Shown piece by piece: positions 53,791 to 64,000 of a stretch of DNA of 64,000 nucleotides. This DNA comes from Moringa oleifera (lineage: Eukaryota > Streptophyta > Magnoliopsida > Brassicales > Moringaceae): positions 1,488,001 through 1,552,000 of the forward strand of contig JAJFZO010000087.1 of NCBI GenBank assembly GCA_021397835.1, in the 5' to 3' direction. Both the position numbers and the translations under genes were made by a program. Each line of letters begins with the position of its first letter. The stretch's first letter is position 1. The notes beneath the pieces are model-generated. The model saw only the letters and a program-made list of their open reading frames with translations, did no database searches and had not been told where the DNA came from.

Positions 53791-55566
53791 AAAATGTAGA
53801 TAAATTTCAATGGTTTTATTGATTTTTACAAAAAAAATAAAAAATCATATATTTTAAATATTAATGTTATAGCTATTTACAGGCTTTATTTTTAAAATAG
53901 ATATAATTAAATAATTTTGATTGATATATGCTTGATATTGTTTGATTAAATTGAAATAATGATGCTGATTTGCTTCAAGTAGAATGTCAAGTGGAATGAT
54001 AGGTTATAATTAATTGTGATTATTTTAAAAGGAAAATTAATTGGCCATTTAGTACTTTTAATTATGTTGGGATTAATCTTAAATTTTTAATAATACTTGA
54101 GGAGTTATCATATGTTCTGTTACTACAGTAAATAAATTTAATTTAATCTTAAATATTATACATATATAATATTTTAATTAAATTTAATTAAAATTTATAA
54201 AATTTCAAGATATATATCTTAAATTTACACTATAAAAATAAAAAAATAAATTTGTCAGTTAATAATTATTTAAATTTTAAAAAATAAAATTTAAATAAAA
54301 TTGTTTGAATTAGTTTAAATATTTTATTAATAAAATTATTAAAATAATATATAAATTAAATAAAATTTAAAAATTAAATATACAATTAATTCGATCAATA
54401 AATCAAAATTTAAGTTAAAAATAAATTTAATTTAAAGTTTGTATATATAAATTAAATTTAAAATATTTAATTTGATAAATTATTATATATAATTATTTTT
54501 TAAAATAAAATATTAATAGAAACATTTCAAACCACATAAAAATAAGTATTTTGTTATTTATATTATATAATATTCCTATAGTATTAACCAGGAGTCCACC
54601 AAGGTTGATAAATTGCGGCGGTTTGATTGGCTGAGAGGAGGGACGTGAAGGAGGAAGTCAAAGTATCCAAAACGAGGAACCGCATGTCGTTTTAAGAAAC
54701 AATAATTCTGAGACCACGTGTCGTGAGTTCGGATGTTTTCACAGGTCATGGTAGCTATTACATGACAATTATGCAATTTAAATTTCCTTAACTAATTAAC
54801 AATCCTTCTTCTTAATTAAATCTAATTGTATTAATTTGTGCATTTTCTTAATGTCATAAGGCTGATTTTCTTAGAGAATTTTCATGCCAGTTTAGCATGA
54901 GAATAATTAATCTGAGTTCCACTAAAAACAAATTAATTTCTTCATCTAATAAATTAAGTTTTTTATTTATTAATACTCGATTTTTAAATTAGTATGGTTA
55001 AACATTTCCGTTTGAAAAAAAATGCAAAAATGATAATGCTTTATAAAAATAAGACAAACTTTATAAAAAGTGAGAGTTTTCGGTCAATGATTTTCAAGTG
55101 GAATGAAATAATTAGTTATGTTTTTCATTTAATTTATTATTTTTTATAATATTATAAATTATTAAAATATTTTATAATTCTTTGTTAAAGAATTTAACGT
55201 AAAATTCAGATTAATAAAGCTTGTTTATTTTTAATCAAAATCCTTAATTATCCATTAAATTAAATATGTTTCACCTTTTTTTTTTTCATATTCAACTCAA
55301 AGTGAATTAAAAGTTTACTATTTTATCATAGAGATGATGAAGAACAGAGAACCATATGGGGCGGCCATTGTAAGCGGTAGACAAACCCTAGGACCCGTAC
55401 GGGCAGAGTCCTCATCATTAGCACAAGTTGTAATCCACCAGCCTCAATCAACTTTACACAGACCAACAAAAGATCAGAAAATTAAAGAAGAAGAAGGACA
55501 GTACAGATGGAAGTGCACTACCACGTACAAAGTAAACATTCATGCAGCCATAAATAGTCAACACAA

Positions 55567-55938
55567 GAACCCGTCACTCCTTACGTCAAAAAAACAAAGC
55601 TTACCCTTTTCTTATTTTTTCTTTTTTGTTTTCCCAGCTTTTCTTTCTATCCAAACAGGCCAACGAAGCACGCACAAAGCTCTTCTGCTTGATTAATTTA
55701 ATTTACAGAAGAACCCATCACTCCTTTCGTAAACATAAGCTTACCCTTTTCTTAGTTTTTCTTTCTACCCAAACAGAACAACGAAGCAGGCACAAAGCCG
55801 TGTGCTTGATAGTTTAATTTACGCGAGAACCCATCACTCCTTACGTAAGAAAAAAGCTGACCCTTTTCTTAGTTTTCTTTCTGCCCAAACAGACCAACGA
55901 AGCAGGCACAAAGCTTTTGTGCTTTGATTAGTTTAATA
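55567..55938. repeat. Three tandem copies of a 112-144 bp unit
   Basis: Units start at 55,567, 55,711 and 55,827 with GAACCCATCACTCCTT (GAACCCGTCACTCCTT in the first). Each continues with a CGTAA/CGTCA word, AAGCT(T/G)ACCCTTTTCTTA, TTTCTTTCT.CCAAACAG, CAACGAAGCA(G/C)GCACAAAGC and TTTAATTTA. The first copy is longer because of an extra T-rich insertion. Copies 2 and 3 are the most alike. No protein frame persists through the copies. Confidence 0.9.
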
Positions 55939-56562
55939 TGATTATGTCAACGGAGGCAACTAGCCGTCCTGGGCTTCCTTTTCCAGCTTTTCAGATTGGA
56001 GATTGGGCGGTGAATAGAATCTAACTCCAAAAAAAAAAAAAAAAAACAGTACTCCTGACTGGTACAGGTCCACAGATTATCTATTGCACGACACAACAGA
56101 TAAAAGCAGAGAAAGCCAAATACAATACTTCTTCATATATATGAATAAACAAAAGGGTTTTCTTTATTTTCTAGGGTACCCACATGGAGGGCTAGTGCCC
56201 TGGAAAAGGTCAAGCCAACCCATTAATACAAACCCTAATCACCCACTTTTTGGTTTTAAAATAGAACTTTTTCAAATATTTTTTTTTGAGTTTTTTTGTT
56301 CTTCTTCTGTTTGATTGGAGATTAGTCATTCCCAAGGAATTCTTACCGGCAGAGAGAGCCCATAACAGCCATGCCTATAGGCTGCAAGCCCCATGGACTG
56401 CAGCAGGGACTTTAGTGTTCAATCATCAACTCACTTTCCTACTTTGTTTCATCAAAAGCTGAAGAATTAATGTATAAATTAATAACTGAAAGAGGTCCAA
56501 ATTAGTTGAAGATGACACAGTAATCAGCATCTGAAATTATAAAAAACCATGTACCCATTTTA

Positions 56563-56642
56563 AAACCCTAATTTGCTAGCTGGCCAAGCGCTCTTCTCCC
56601 CTCTATATATTCTTCTCAAGAGATTCTCTCTCCTCTCTCTCC
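56563..56642 (+). promoter_or_regulatory. Promoter-like sequence: telo-box, TATA box and CT-rich leader
   Basis: AAACCCTAA (56,563-56,571) is followed by CTCTATATAT (TATA at 56,604-56,610) and a CT-rich stretch to 56,642. The first ATG after it opens only six codons. This layout is common at plant transcription starts, including non-coding and microRNA primary transcripts. I could not find a recognisable microRNA or protein downstream. Confidence 0.3.
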
Positions 56643-57650
56643 AAATCATGAGTATAATGAACTTATAGACTACCTATAATCTAAGATTAAGGGATCCATT
56701 GATGAGATTAAGGGACACATGTATGATGGTCATAAACGACTTCAGGGGTGTGTTAATGGAAAAAGGGCAGAGATTATACTAGTGACAGACAATTTTTGGT
56801 GGGTCAATTTACTTAACGGCTGCTAATAATTATGTATTAGTCCACATTAATAATTTCATCAAATGATTGAAAATGATTGACACCCTTTCTTTAGCTCGGT
56901 ATAGATTTAAGAATGGATTAAGATATATTAATAGTTTCCATTAATTATGAAGGATGAGTAGTCGTATTAATTAATTTACCATAATGTTATTATTATATAA
57001 ATCTTGATCTGTTCGATTGAGTCTATCTAACTTCTTCCAACTTAGGCCTACCCTTTGAATGTCAAAGCATATATAATTAACCCGACTATTCATTAACCTA
57101 ATTTATGCTTTTCACATCATATTATCATCTCTACTTCAATCTTTCCGTGCCCAAATTATGTAACCGGCTACCACTAAGAATAAGATCAAGGCACGACCAT
57201 TAATTCAACAGCTTGAAATATAGCTAAAGAGAGCATTTTGGAATAAAATCTGGCATGCCCTTTAGTGATCAAGTAGAAAAATAGTCACTCTCAAAACTCT
57301 AACCACATATTCCTTTTAGATTTTGATTAATTCTCTTATCAGCAACTCATCACACATTAGGGTCCAATTTTAATCCTATGAATATAATATGATATCATTG
57401 GCATCTAAAAAAGATCTTGAAAATCCATGGATAACATGCAGAGCGATAGAGTTGTCAGGTGCACGTCAAATAAGGCAATAACAAGCCAAACCAAACAAAG
57501 ATTCTGACGAAACTCATGTTCTTTTCTCGCACACAGAAATTAAGCTGCAATAAAGTAACCCTTTCAGGAGTTAACAATGGAACCCTAAAAAATATAGATC
57601 GCTAGCCTTCAGTCAAGTTTGATTAAGAGAGACGGAGAGTATTATAGCAC

Positions 57651-57691
57651 GTTACGAAGCTCCGGAAAAGACGGAGAAACTCTGTCGTAAC
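57651..57691. other. Nested inverted repeat (stem-loop)
   Basis: GTTACGA (57,651-57,657) pairs with TCGTAAC (57,685-57,691). Inside it, CTCCG (57,660-57,664) pairs with CGGAG (57,672-57,676) across a 7-nt loop, leaving an 8-nt bulge on one side. It is too short for a typical plant microRNA precursor. Confidence 0.5.
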
Positions 57692-60394
57692 TTTCTTTTG
57701 TGTTCTTGTTTTGTTGTAATACTGGAACAGTGAGCACATGTGGGTTCGATGGGAGGAAGAGGAATCCATCGACCAACCTGAAAACCCTATCTTATCCTAC
57801 TCGTTTCACACAGGAAAACTTACCCTTTTTCAAGGATTTGATGATCATGATCTTGTTGTCTGTGTGAGAGGGCCCCGCAATGAACGTGTGAGTGGTGTTG
57901 ATGAAAGCAACCCCATAACTGATGACCATGAGGGATGGTACTGTAGTGTATGATTTCCACCCATGCAGATCTGGCTCTGTGTATTTATTGGGTTTTTCAT
58001 TTTTTGGGAGGAGGTGGTTGTGTGTAGTTTGATATGCTAACCATAAGAGGAGCAAATGGAATGTTGCTGGGGATTCACGAATTTTACAATCCAACACTTA
58101 CATGTAGTAAGAGATTGGAGGGCATGATGACGTCTGAGAGAGATTAGATTTGACAAAATCTCTGATTGGAGATATGGGTTGTTGACACCTGTCCCATTTA
58201 GCTGTTGCCTATACAACTTTTACTTACCATTCAACACTATCAAAGATTTAAAAATACAGCTGTTTTCCATATTAGCATTTTCTGTTGATTTATTATATCT
58301 TAAGTCATCCACAAAAGAATTCAAATCAATAGATAATTCTGATACTCTTTGTTTTTCAATCTTATATTGGGCGCCCAATTGCTTCCCCTGGTTGGTAATG
58401 AGGAAGCCCGTTTGACTTGCTGGGTCTTACATGACACGACCAGCTCGGTCCTTGCAGGCATGACAAGATAATCAGCTACTGTCAATTACATGAAAGGTGA
58501 CAGTGGCTCGAGCTCAGATTCCCTCTTGTAGTGGGTGGTCTATTTGGTAGCTAATAAATAGCAAGCAGCATAGCTTTTGAACTGCTTGCAGAATCCTTTG
58601 TTTTTCCTTTTGGAAAACTGAGCTTCTTCTATCTTAGGCCTCCCTATATTGGCAAAAACCCAACTTCGAAACCCATAAAAAGGACAACAGAAAAGATTTA
58701 AAGCAGAAAGTGAAGGCTTTTGATGGGTTGCTGAGTTAGCAGGTCTGAATCAGACTTCAGAGTTAGCTAATCGACATTGAACAGAAGGAAATCCATGAGC
58801 AGAAGCCCTTTGAAGCTGCAGCTGCCAACAGCTGCTTTCAGTTTCTCTATGAAGAATCTTATAAAGGTTTGTTGCCATGGCAGACATGACATGACAAGGG
58901 TTGATGACTGCTGCTGTTATGTTCTTTTCCTTTCTCTTCCAGGCCATTGATTCACCAAAATAATTCAACCTCATAGCCTCTAAGACTCTCCCTTCCAGGT
59001 CTCTTTTTCACAAAAACAAGTATTGATAGAGAAGCCCAAAGAATTATGTGATAATCAATGAAGACATTTGTGCACTAGTTTTGACTATTCTGTTCAAGTT
59101 GAAAGAAGGCATGCTAGGCTAATACTGTAATTGAATGAAAAGAAATCTATTTTGGCAGAGAAAGTAGAGACCATGAACCTCCCGTTGTCAAATGCCCATG
59201 TCCTACAGGAGCAAATTCCCCGTTCCCACGCTCCCGGAGCATAGAATGAGCATTTCATAAGCAACAAAAGAATTGTTTTAAAATGCGAGAAAATGAGCCC
59301 AAAACTAGATGCAGAGATCGTTTAAAATGCTTTACTCTTACCTTATGTGCTTTCTTTGTTGGCATGTCTTTCATCGTCTTCATCTGAATCAAGCTTCAAA
59401 AGAATCTCACAATCAAGAGCACTTGAAGCTGAAAGCATTGGCAAATATATAAAACAAAACCTTCAATGTATCACATTGTGAGGCATTCATTTGATAATAA
59501 TATGTATACATATATTGATGGGCAAATGAAGCAAAATTCACTCTCTTCTAAAGAAAAAATTTGATGCCCTGCCTCCGTATTTTCTGGACTGGATTCTGGA
59601 TTAGATTATAGATGAAGATTAGCTGATGGAAGGAACAGATCTAAGACAACTTGCTTGCATAAGTCATATCATCCTTCAATGCAGTCAACTGGAATCGTTG
59701 TGCAAGCTCCCATTGCATATACCTTCTGCCAACCATTATCAAAACTTTTATGATGACAGAGAGCACTGAATTGTCCTGAAAGCCAACACTAAAAAGAAAA
59801 AGGATACAAACTGAACAAAGTAATAATACTACTCAGCAGCTATACTATGCCTATATTTCAGTTCCTATTTGATGGACTCTTTCCCCTTTTAGATTTCATA
59901 AGTCCAGAAAAACAATAGTTTCTATCACAAGGCTCTTAATATTCTTCCTGTAGGGAGAAAACAATAGTCACCACTGTGCTGCCATGCAGAATTTAGAATA
60001 AAACCAATGACATGAGAAACTAAGCTATTCCTGAACGGAACGCATTAGGATGCGACTCATCCATCCAATCAGTAGTCCAATAGGCAACTAGCCACAAAGA
60101 CACAGGGCAAGAACCAACCATTTCGAAATCAAGAAAACTGAATTTTGTGCTACCGCTTTTGGTATAGACTAACCCAGAGAGGAGAACAAAGAGTAAGGCC
60201 ATGAAGCATCAGCTCAACAACAAAACCACACATAGGTTTCCAGATTAAGCAAAACAAGAAATGTCAGAATTAGACGTTCAATGAGAAGAGAAATTCAGAC
60301 AAACTCGCAGCATTAAAATCTCTCCGGATTGATGCACAAACCAATTACCTGAGAACAAGAAAGTGTCCAGGATGATTAGGTTCATTCAGCAAAC

Positions 60395-61296
60395 TCAATG
60401 ATTCTCTGCACTTCTATGTTTCTTTGACTTCCTAATTTGATGGTCATTGCTCAAGGAAGATGCTCCTTCAGTGATAATCTCATGCTCCTGCATTTCTATT
60501 TCTCCATCACCAACTCTCCTCTTCTTAGTATTCCTACAGAATCACACAGCTACAATCACGCATGAACTTGAGTTTGAAGTTTGCAGTTTGAGAAACATTT
60601 TCTCTAAAGCTTCTAGGGCAACAAGTTCAAGTAAATACCTATCACTTGGTGAAACATCTTCCACATTCTTATCCAACCAACGGATACATCCTGTCTGAGC
60701 TGGAACTAAGGATCCGTAAATATGCAAAATTTCTTCATCCAAACTGCAAGAATGAATCAATACCCAAACAAATAAAAATAAAAAACTATGTTATCCATAT
60801 ATTCACGGGAGATGAATGAACTGCAATCAACTAATAAATTTCAAGTAAATATCCACTTCACTCAGTTTTAGCTTCCTAAATTTACAAAAGCCGGCACAAA
60901 ACATCTACTTGACAGGTAAGCACTGAAATCAGCATATTCAAGTAGTGAAAAAAAGCTGTCGCATAAGTTCTTAAATGCTATATATAGTAATGCACACAAC
61001 ATGAAATCATCGGCTCGGTGATGAGCTACCATCTCTCCTAAATTGTTTGCTAGCTTCTAATTTAACAAGTAGTAAAAAAGAAAACCACGGACACACACAC
61101 GCATGCAGGCACACACATGCACACCCACGCACACACACCAACCCCCACGCGCACGTGAGCGCACAAAAAAAAATACTAATGATCACATCTAGGTCTTGTT
61201 TATAAAAATAACTAACAACACCAAGCCTATATATTTCAAATCTGCAATATTGGGTATCAGATCCCTACTTAAGCCAGTACTGTTTATTAAGCAAGG

Positions 61297-61337
<41 letters not shown>

Positions 61338-62943
61338 GAGAACAATTTTAAGAAAAGTTCCATCCTTAAATTGAAAAAAAGTTAAATAAAAAACAATCTG
61401 TCACCTCTTCACCAAAAACCGTATCATGGTTCCAACCTTTATCACATGACGCTTATGAGATCTGCTAACAAGTCGTGCTTCATTGTGTTTCTACAACAAA
61501 ATAAGCAAATCAAGTAAGCAAATCGACTGATATTGACTCTAAACATTCATGCAGCAAATATCAAACAAGAAGAATTGGCAAACGTAAGAACTTCAAAGCA
61601 CAATGGTCAAGTGGTGCTCACAATTTTATACTTGAACTCCTTACGGATGTCAGCATCGGTAATAATGGCAGACGAAAAACCAAGAACAATAACGTGAATG
61701 GATTCTTGTGTAACTTTCACTACTTTCCCCTCTGCAATTGAAATATTATTACAAAAGAAACGCTTAGAAAGCTTACAATCAACAATACAGCATTTTTAAT
61801 CAGCTACCATAAACAAATAACAAAAACAGATCCCTCTCTCTCCTTTTGTAAAGCATAAGTAAGACAATGCCCTTTTTTATTTTGAATATTGTCCTAACTT
61901 AATCGAGATGTTCAATAACTTAAAGAATATCCTCACTTGTGAATACAGATTTGCCAATGCAATAAACAATAGTCTATGCACAATTTCATGGAAAAACTAC
62001 CTATAAGCATATCTGGCTTTGGAGAAAAAAGTAAGAGCTTTGCTTTCAGTCTCACACCAAAGTAAGGATGAAGCCCAGGAAGAATCTTCGCGCACTTATC
62101 CAGAATGTTAACATCATAAGCCAAAAGAACACCATCAAAAGTTTCACTGAACCTGCAAGAAAACCAAAGGAAGAAAATTACAACAAGATTCAGGACAGCA
62201 AATAGCCATCCATCAGTTGTTACCACTAGAGTACCTAAAAGTCATAAAAATTAAACTCATTCAAAGTATGGGAAAGAAAAGCTCATCATAAAACTTAAAA
62301 TCAAAGCGACACAGTATTTACATCTAATTAGATGATATAACCACCTTTTCAGAACTTTTACAAACAAAATTATGATTTTGCAGAATGTAGTACTGATCTT
62401 TGCTAATGTTCAACTAAAAAGCAGCTGTGCTATCACCTGTCTCAACTTAATCTATAGCCACTACCACAGACTTATGGACGGAGAGTGCTGACAATGGCTA
62501 ATCTTATAAAGCCATGAATCTGAACACATAGGAACTACTATAACAGTAGAAAGCAGACCAACCCAGCTTTCCACCTTCCAAATTGCAAGTATCTCTAAGG
62601 CAAGTGTTTCGATGAACCAAAACTGAAAATTGTTAGCGGGAGTTGCAGACAATACCTTAACTCACAGCTATTGATACTAGAAAGTAGCAACATAACATAT
62701 TCAAGACCAGCAAATTATCCATATTCAAAGAAAATTTTACTGCTGAAGGCATGAATAAGAGCAACGCTATAAAAATACTTACGGAAAACTAAAATTTGCA
62801 ATAAGAAAGAGGAAAGAGGGAAGTGAAACGAACTTGAATAGTAAGGAACTAAGCTCACGGAGAATGGCCAGAGAAGGATTTTTACTCTTCGAGGGATGCA
62901 AGTACACCACCAAATTGGCATCTGATACCTTCAATCCCTCCAT
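60395..62943 (-). CDS. RPA43: DNA-directed RNA polymerase I subunit RPA43-like
   Basis: The six exons, on the minus strand, are 62,943-62,834, 62,152-62,001, 61,731-61,622, 61,490-61,405, 60,743-60,639 and 60,533-60,395. Introns are GT-AG and all phases agree, giving 702 bp and 233 aa. The N-terminus MEGLKVSDANLVVYLHPSKS and FSETFDGVLLAYDV (38-51) followed by ILPGLHPYFGVRLKAKLLLF form the RPB7-like tip domain. The OB-fold part starts at EGKVVKVTQESIHVIVLGFS (88-107) and ends near EEILHIYGSLVPAQTGCIRW. The C-terminus is basic, with NTKKRRV (189-195) and IRKSKKHR, likely nuclear-localisation signals. In yeast and mammals RPA43 forms the Pol I stalk and docks the initiation factor Rrn3/TIF-IA; the plant role in nucleolar rRNA synthesis is inferred by homology. 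The length is close to plant homologues. Intron 4 holds CA-rich and GA repeats. Confidence 0.92.
61091..61164. repeat. CA-rich simple repeat in RPA43 intron 4
   Basis: An imperfect (CA)n tract with GCATGC and CACGC interruptions, on the plus strand; it reads as TG-rich in the RPA43 pre-mRNA. Its right part contains CACGTG at 61,152-61,157. Confidence 0.9.
61305..61333. repeat. (GA)n microsatellite in RPA43 intron 4
   Basis: About 14 GA units, interrupted once near the start; CT-rich in the sense of RPA43, close to the intron 4 donor. Confidence 0.95.
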
Positions 62944-63180
62944 TGATAACCGAATTTGGCACCACCAAAATAAAAACCAGAGATTTTCTACAGTTGAGAG
63001 CTCTAGGGTTTTTCTTCAGAAATGGGGAACGCCTAAAACCCTAGAAGAGGTGGAAGGTTATCCCAGACTGCCTGTCTGGTCTGTGGGCTTGTCCATCAAT
63101 CACTGTCTGATGTTGGTCCAACCAAATTTTTTCGGATCTGACCCATTGTCTGGGTCCGGCCCGTATAAATAATGGGTTAA
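62944..63180 (-). promoter_or_regulatory. RPA43 leader/promoter with telo-boxes and a site II element
   Basis: Telo-box-like AAACCCTAG occurs at 63,003-63,011 (minus strand) and 63,036-63,044 (plus strand). TGGGCT, a site II element, is at 63,084-63,089. Telo-box plus site II is a known signature of plant ribosome-biogenesis and growth genes and is bound by TCP-type and telo-box proteins. This supports the RPA43 call. I see no well-placed TATA box on the minus strand, which is common for this promoter class. Confidence 0.6.
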
Positions 63181-63189
63181 TAGAAGGAA

Positions 63190-64000
63190 GCCTAATAAGT
63201 CAACATATATATATGTACATATATGATGGCCAATCATGTCATACTGTAGTGTACCATATTATAGGTATTATACGATAATACAAGGTAATTATAAAAAATA
63301 ATTTTTTAATTTAAATCTTAATATATTAATTAAATCAATTATTCATATAATATTTTGATTTAATTTTAATAAAATATTAATCTAAATGATTATAAAAATT
63401 AAAAATATTTTCGTCATTTAAAGATCTCAAAATTATTTACGTGGTTGTAAATTCAATCTAACATGAGGAATATTTTTATAATAAAATAAAAATTCAATTA
63501 ATAAAATAAGATAATTATAAAACTTGCATTTTGTATGAGCCCATTTAAATTTTTTTTATTCAAGATAAATTCAACTCTTGTTGCAAAATTATTATGATTT
63601 AGTGTAAGGAGTTTCTATAATGCATTATTTATGGACTTTGCATGACAAATTAACGTTGTATACGTTAAAAAAATATTATGATTTGGTAAAAAAGCAGTTT
63701 CCACAATGTGTTATTTATGAACTTTTCCTTAAGAGTGATAATTCTAAATTACTTTCTTTGTTCCCAATTGGACCTTTGAAACCCATGTTATTGCACTTCA
63801 TAAGCCCCTTGAAAAGGGTCCTCAGTAAACCACCAAATTGGGGTAATTAAATTGTTCCCCTCCTTTAATTGTATATTTTTTATTAAAAATAAATATAAAA
63901 ATAAAATATTTGAAATTTTAGATTTCATTTTTTAAAATTAAGTTATGATTTTTAAATTAATGTTTATTTATTTAGATCAAGTTAAATTTTATTAAAAAAC
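63190..64000. other. AT-rich intergenic DNA
   Basis: I see no gene. About 63,290-63,500 carries words of the AT-rich repeat family (for example GATTATAAAAATTAAAAATA), suggesting another degenerate copy. A short open frame at 63,620-63,850 resembles nothing known. Confidence 0.6.

Larger units (their letters stand above)
49550..60394. other. Intergenic region without a recognised protein gene
   Basis: About 49.6-55.3 kb is mostly AT-rich, with GC-richer islands at about 52,130-52,450 (GGTCCCAC 52,158-52,165, G-box 52,174-52,179, GTGGGACC 52,286-52,293, GGACCCAC 52,316-52,323) and 54,570-54,780 (G-box 54,715-54,720). About 55.3-60.4 kb is less AT-rich and looks transcribed or promoter-like, but open frames are short and resemble no family. 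The part nearest 60.39 kb is likely the 3'UTR of RPA43, which may hold a UTR intron (CTCAG before GTAATTGG at 60,348 on the minus strand). Confidence 0.6.

Noticed and set aside
57738..57953. 71-codon plus-strand open frame in the promoter-like region
   Set aside because: It has no homologue I recognise and is also open on the opposite strand, so there is no evidence for coding.
1..64000. tRNA, rRNA, known microRNA precursors, CRISPR arrays and intact transposons with coding capacity
   Set aside because: By eye I found no tRNA box pairs, no mature sequences of the common conserved plant microRNAs, no regularly spaced repeats and no transposase or retroelement protein. A computed scan could still find weak cases.

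Overview
This is a 64 kb piece of a flowering-plant nuclear genome, most likely a core eudicot. The evidence is spliced genes with GT-AG introns, plant-only protein families (SAUR, filament-like plant protein), telo-box and site II promoter elements, and long, very AT-rich intergenic DNA full of poly-A/T and short repeats. I cannot name the species. Gene density is low: four protein-coding genes are well supported.

Layout, left to right. 1-2.85 kb is less AT-rich and may hold the tail of an upstream gene that I could not identify. 2.85-10.5 kb is AT-rich intergenic DNA. A single-exon SAUR of the SAUR50/51/54 clade lies at 10,831-11,148 (+), with a TATA box and a G-tract/GA promoter block. 11.15-20.15 kb is intergenic. 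A five-coding-exon filament-like plant protein (FPP4 type, 1097 aa by my splice model) lies at 24,879-20,157 (-), with a further 5'UTR exon near 26.7-27.0 kb. 27-48.9 kb is a long intergenic tract of AT-rich repeats with small GC-richer islands. A single-exon SAUR of the SAUR49/52/53 clade lies at 49,391-48,939 (-). 49.55-60.4 kb has no recognisable protein gene but holds tandem repeats and promoter-like sequence. A six-exon gene for the RNA polymerase I stalk subunit RPA43 (233 aa) lies at 62,943-60,395 (-), with a telo-box/site II promoter. The last 0.8 kb is AT-rich.

The gene order SAUR50-type / FPP4 / SAUR52-type / RPA43 matches, from memory, Arabidopsis At1g19830-19835-19840 (SAUR54-FPP4-SAUR53) and its duplicate At1g75580-75590 (SAUR51-SAUR52) with At1g75670 (RPA43-like) a little further on. 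The window therefore looks like an unfractionated version of a block split between two Arabidopsis duplicates. The two SAURs act in auxin-linked cell expansion and RPA43 in rRNA synthesis. The FPP is a long coiled-coil protein of the microtubule/endomembrane/nuclear-envelope type. They share a neighbourhood but not a pathway.

The strongest structure outside genes is a family of about 490-500 bp AT-rich elements with long imperfect terminal inverted repeats (MITE-like), found in several copies and both orientations. The intergenic GC-richer islands repeatedly carry TCP-type GGNCCCAC/GTGGGNCC motifs and G-boxes. I found no clear sign of a previously undescribed biological system.
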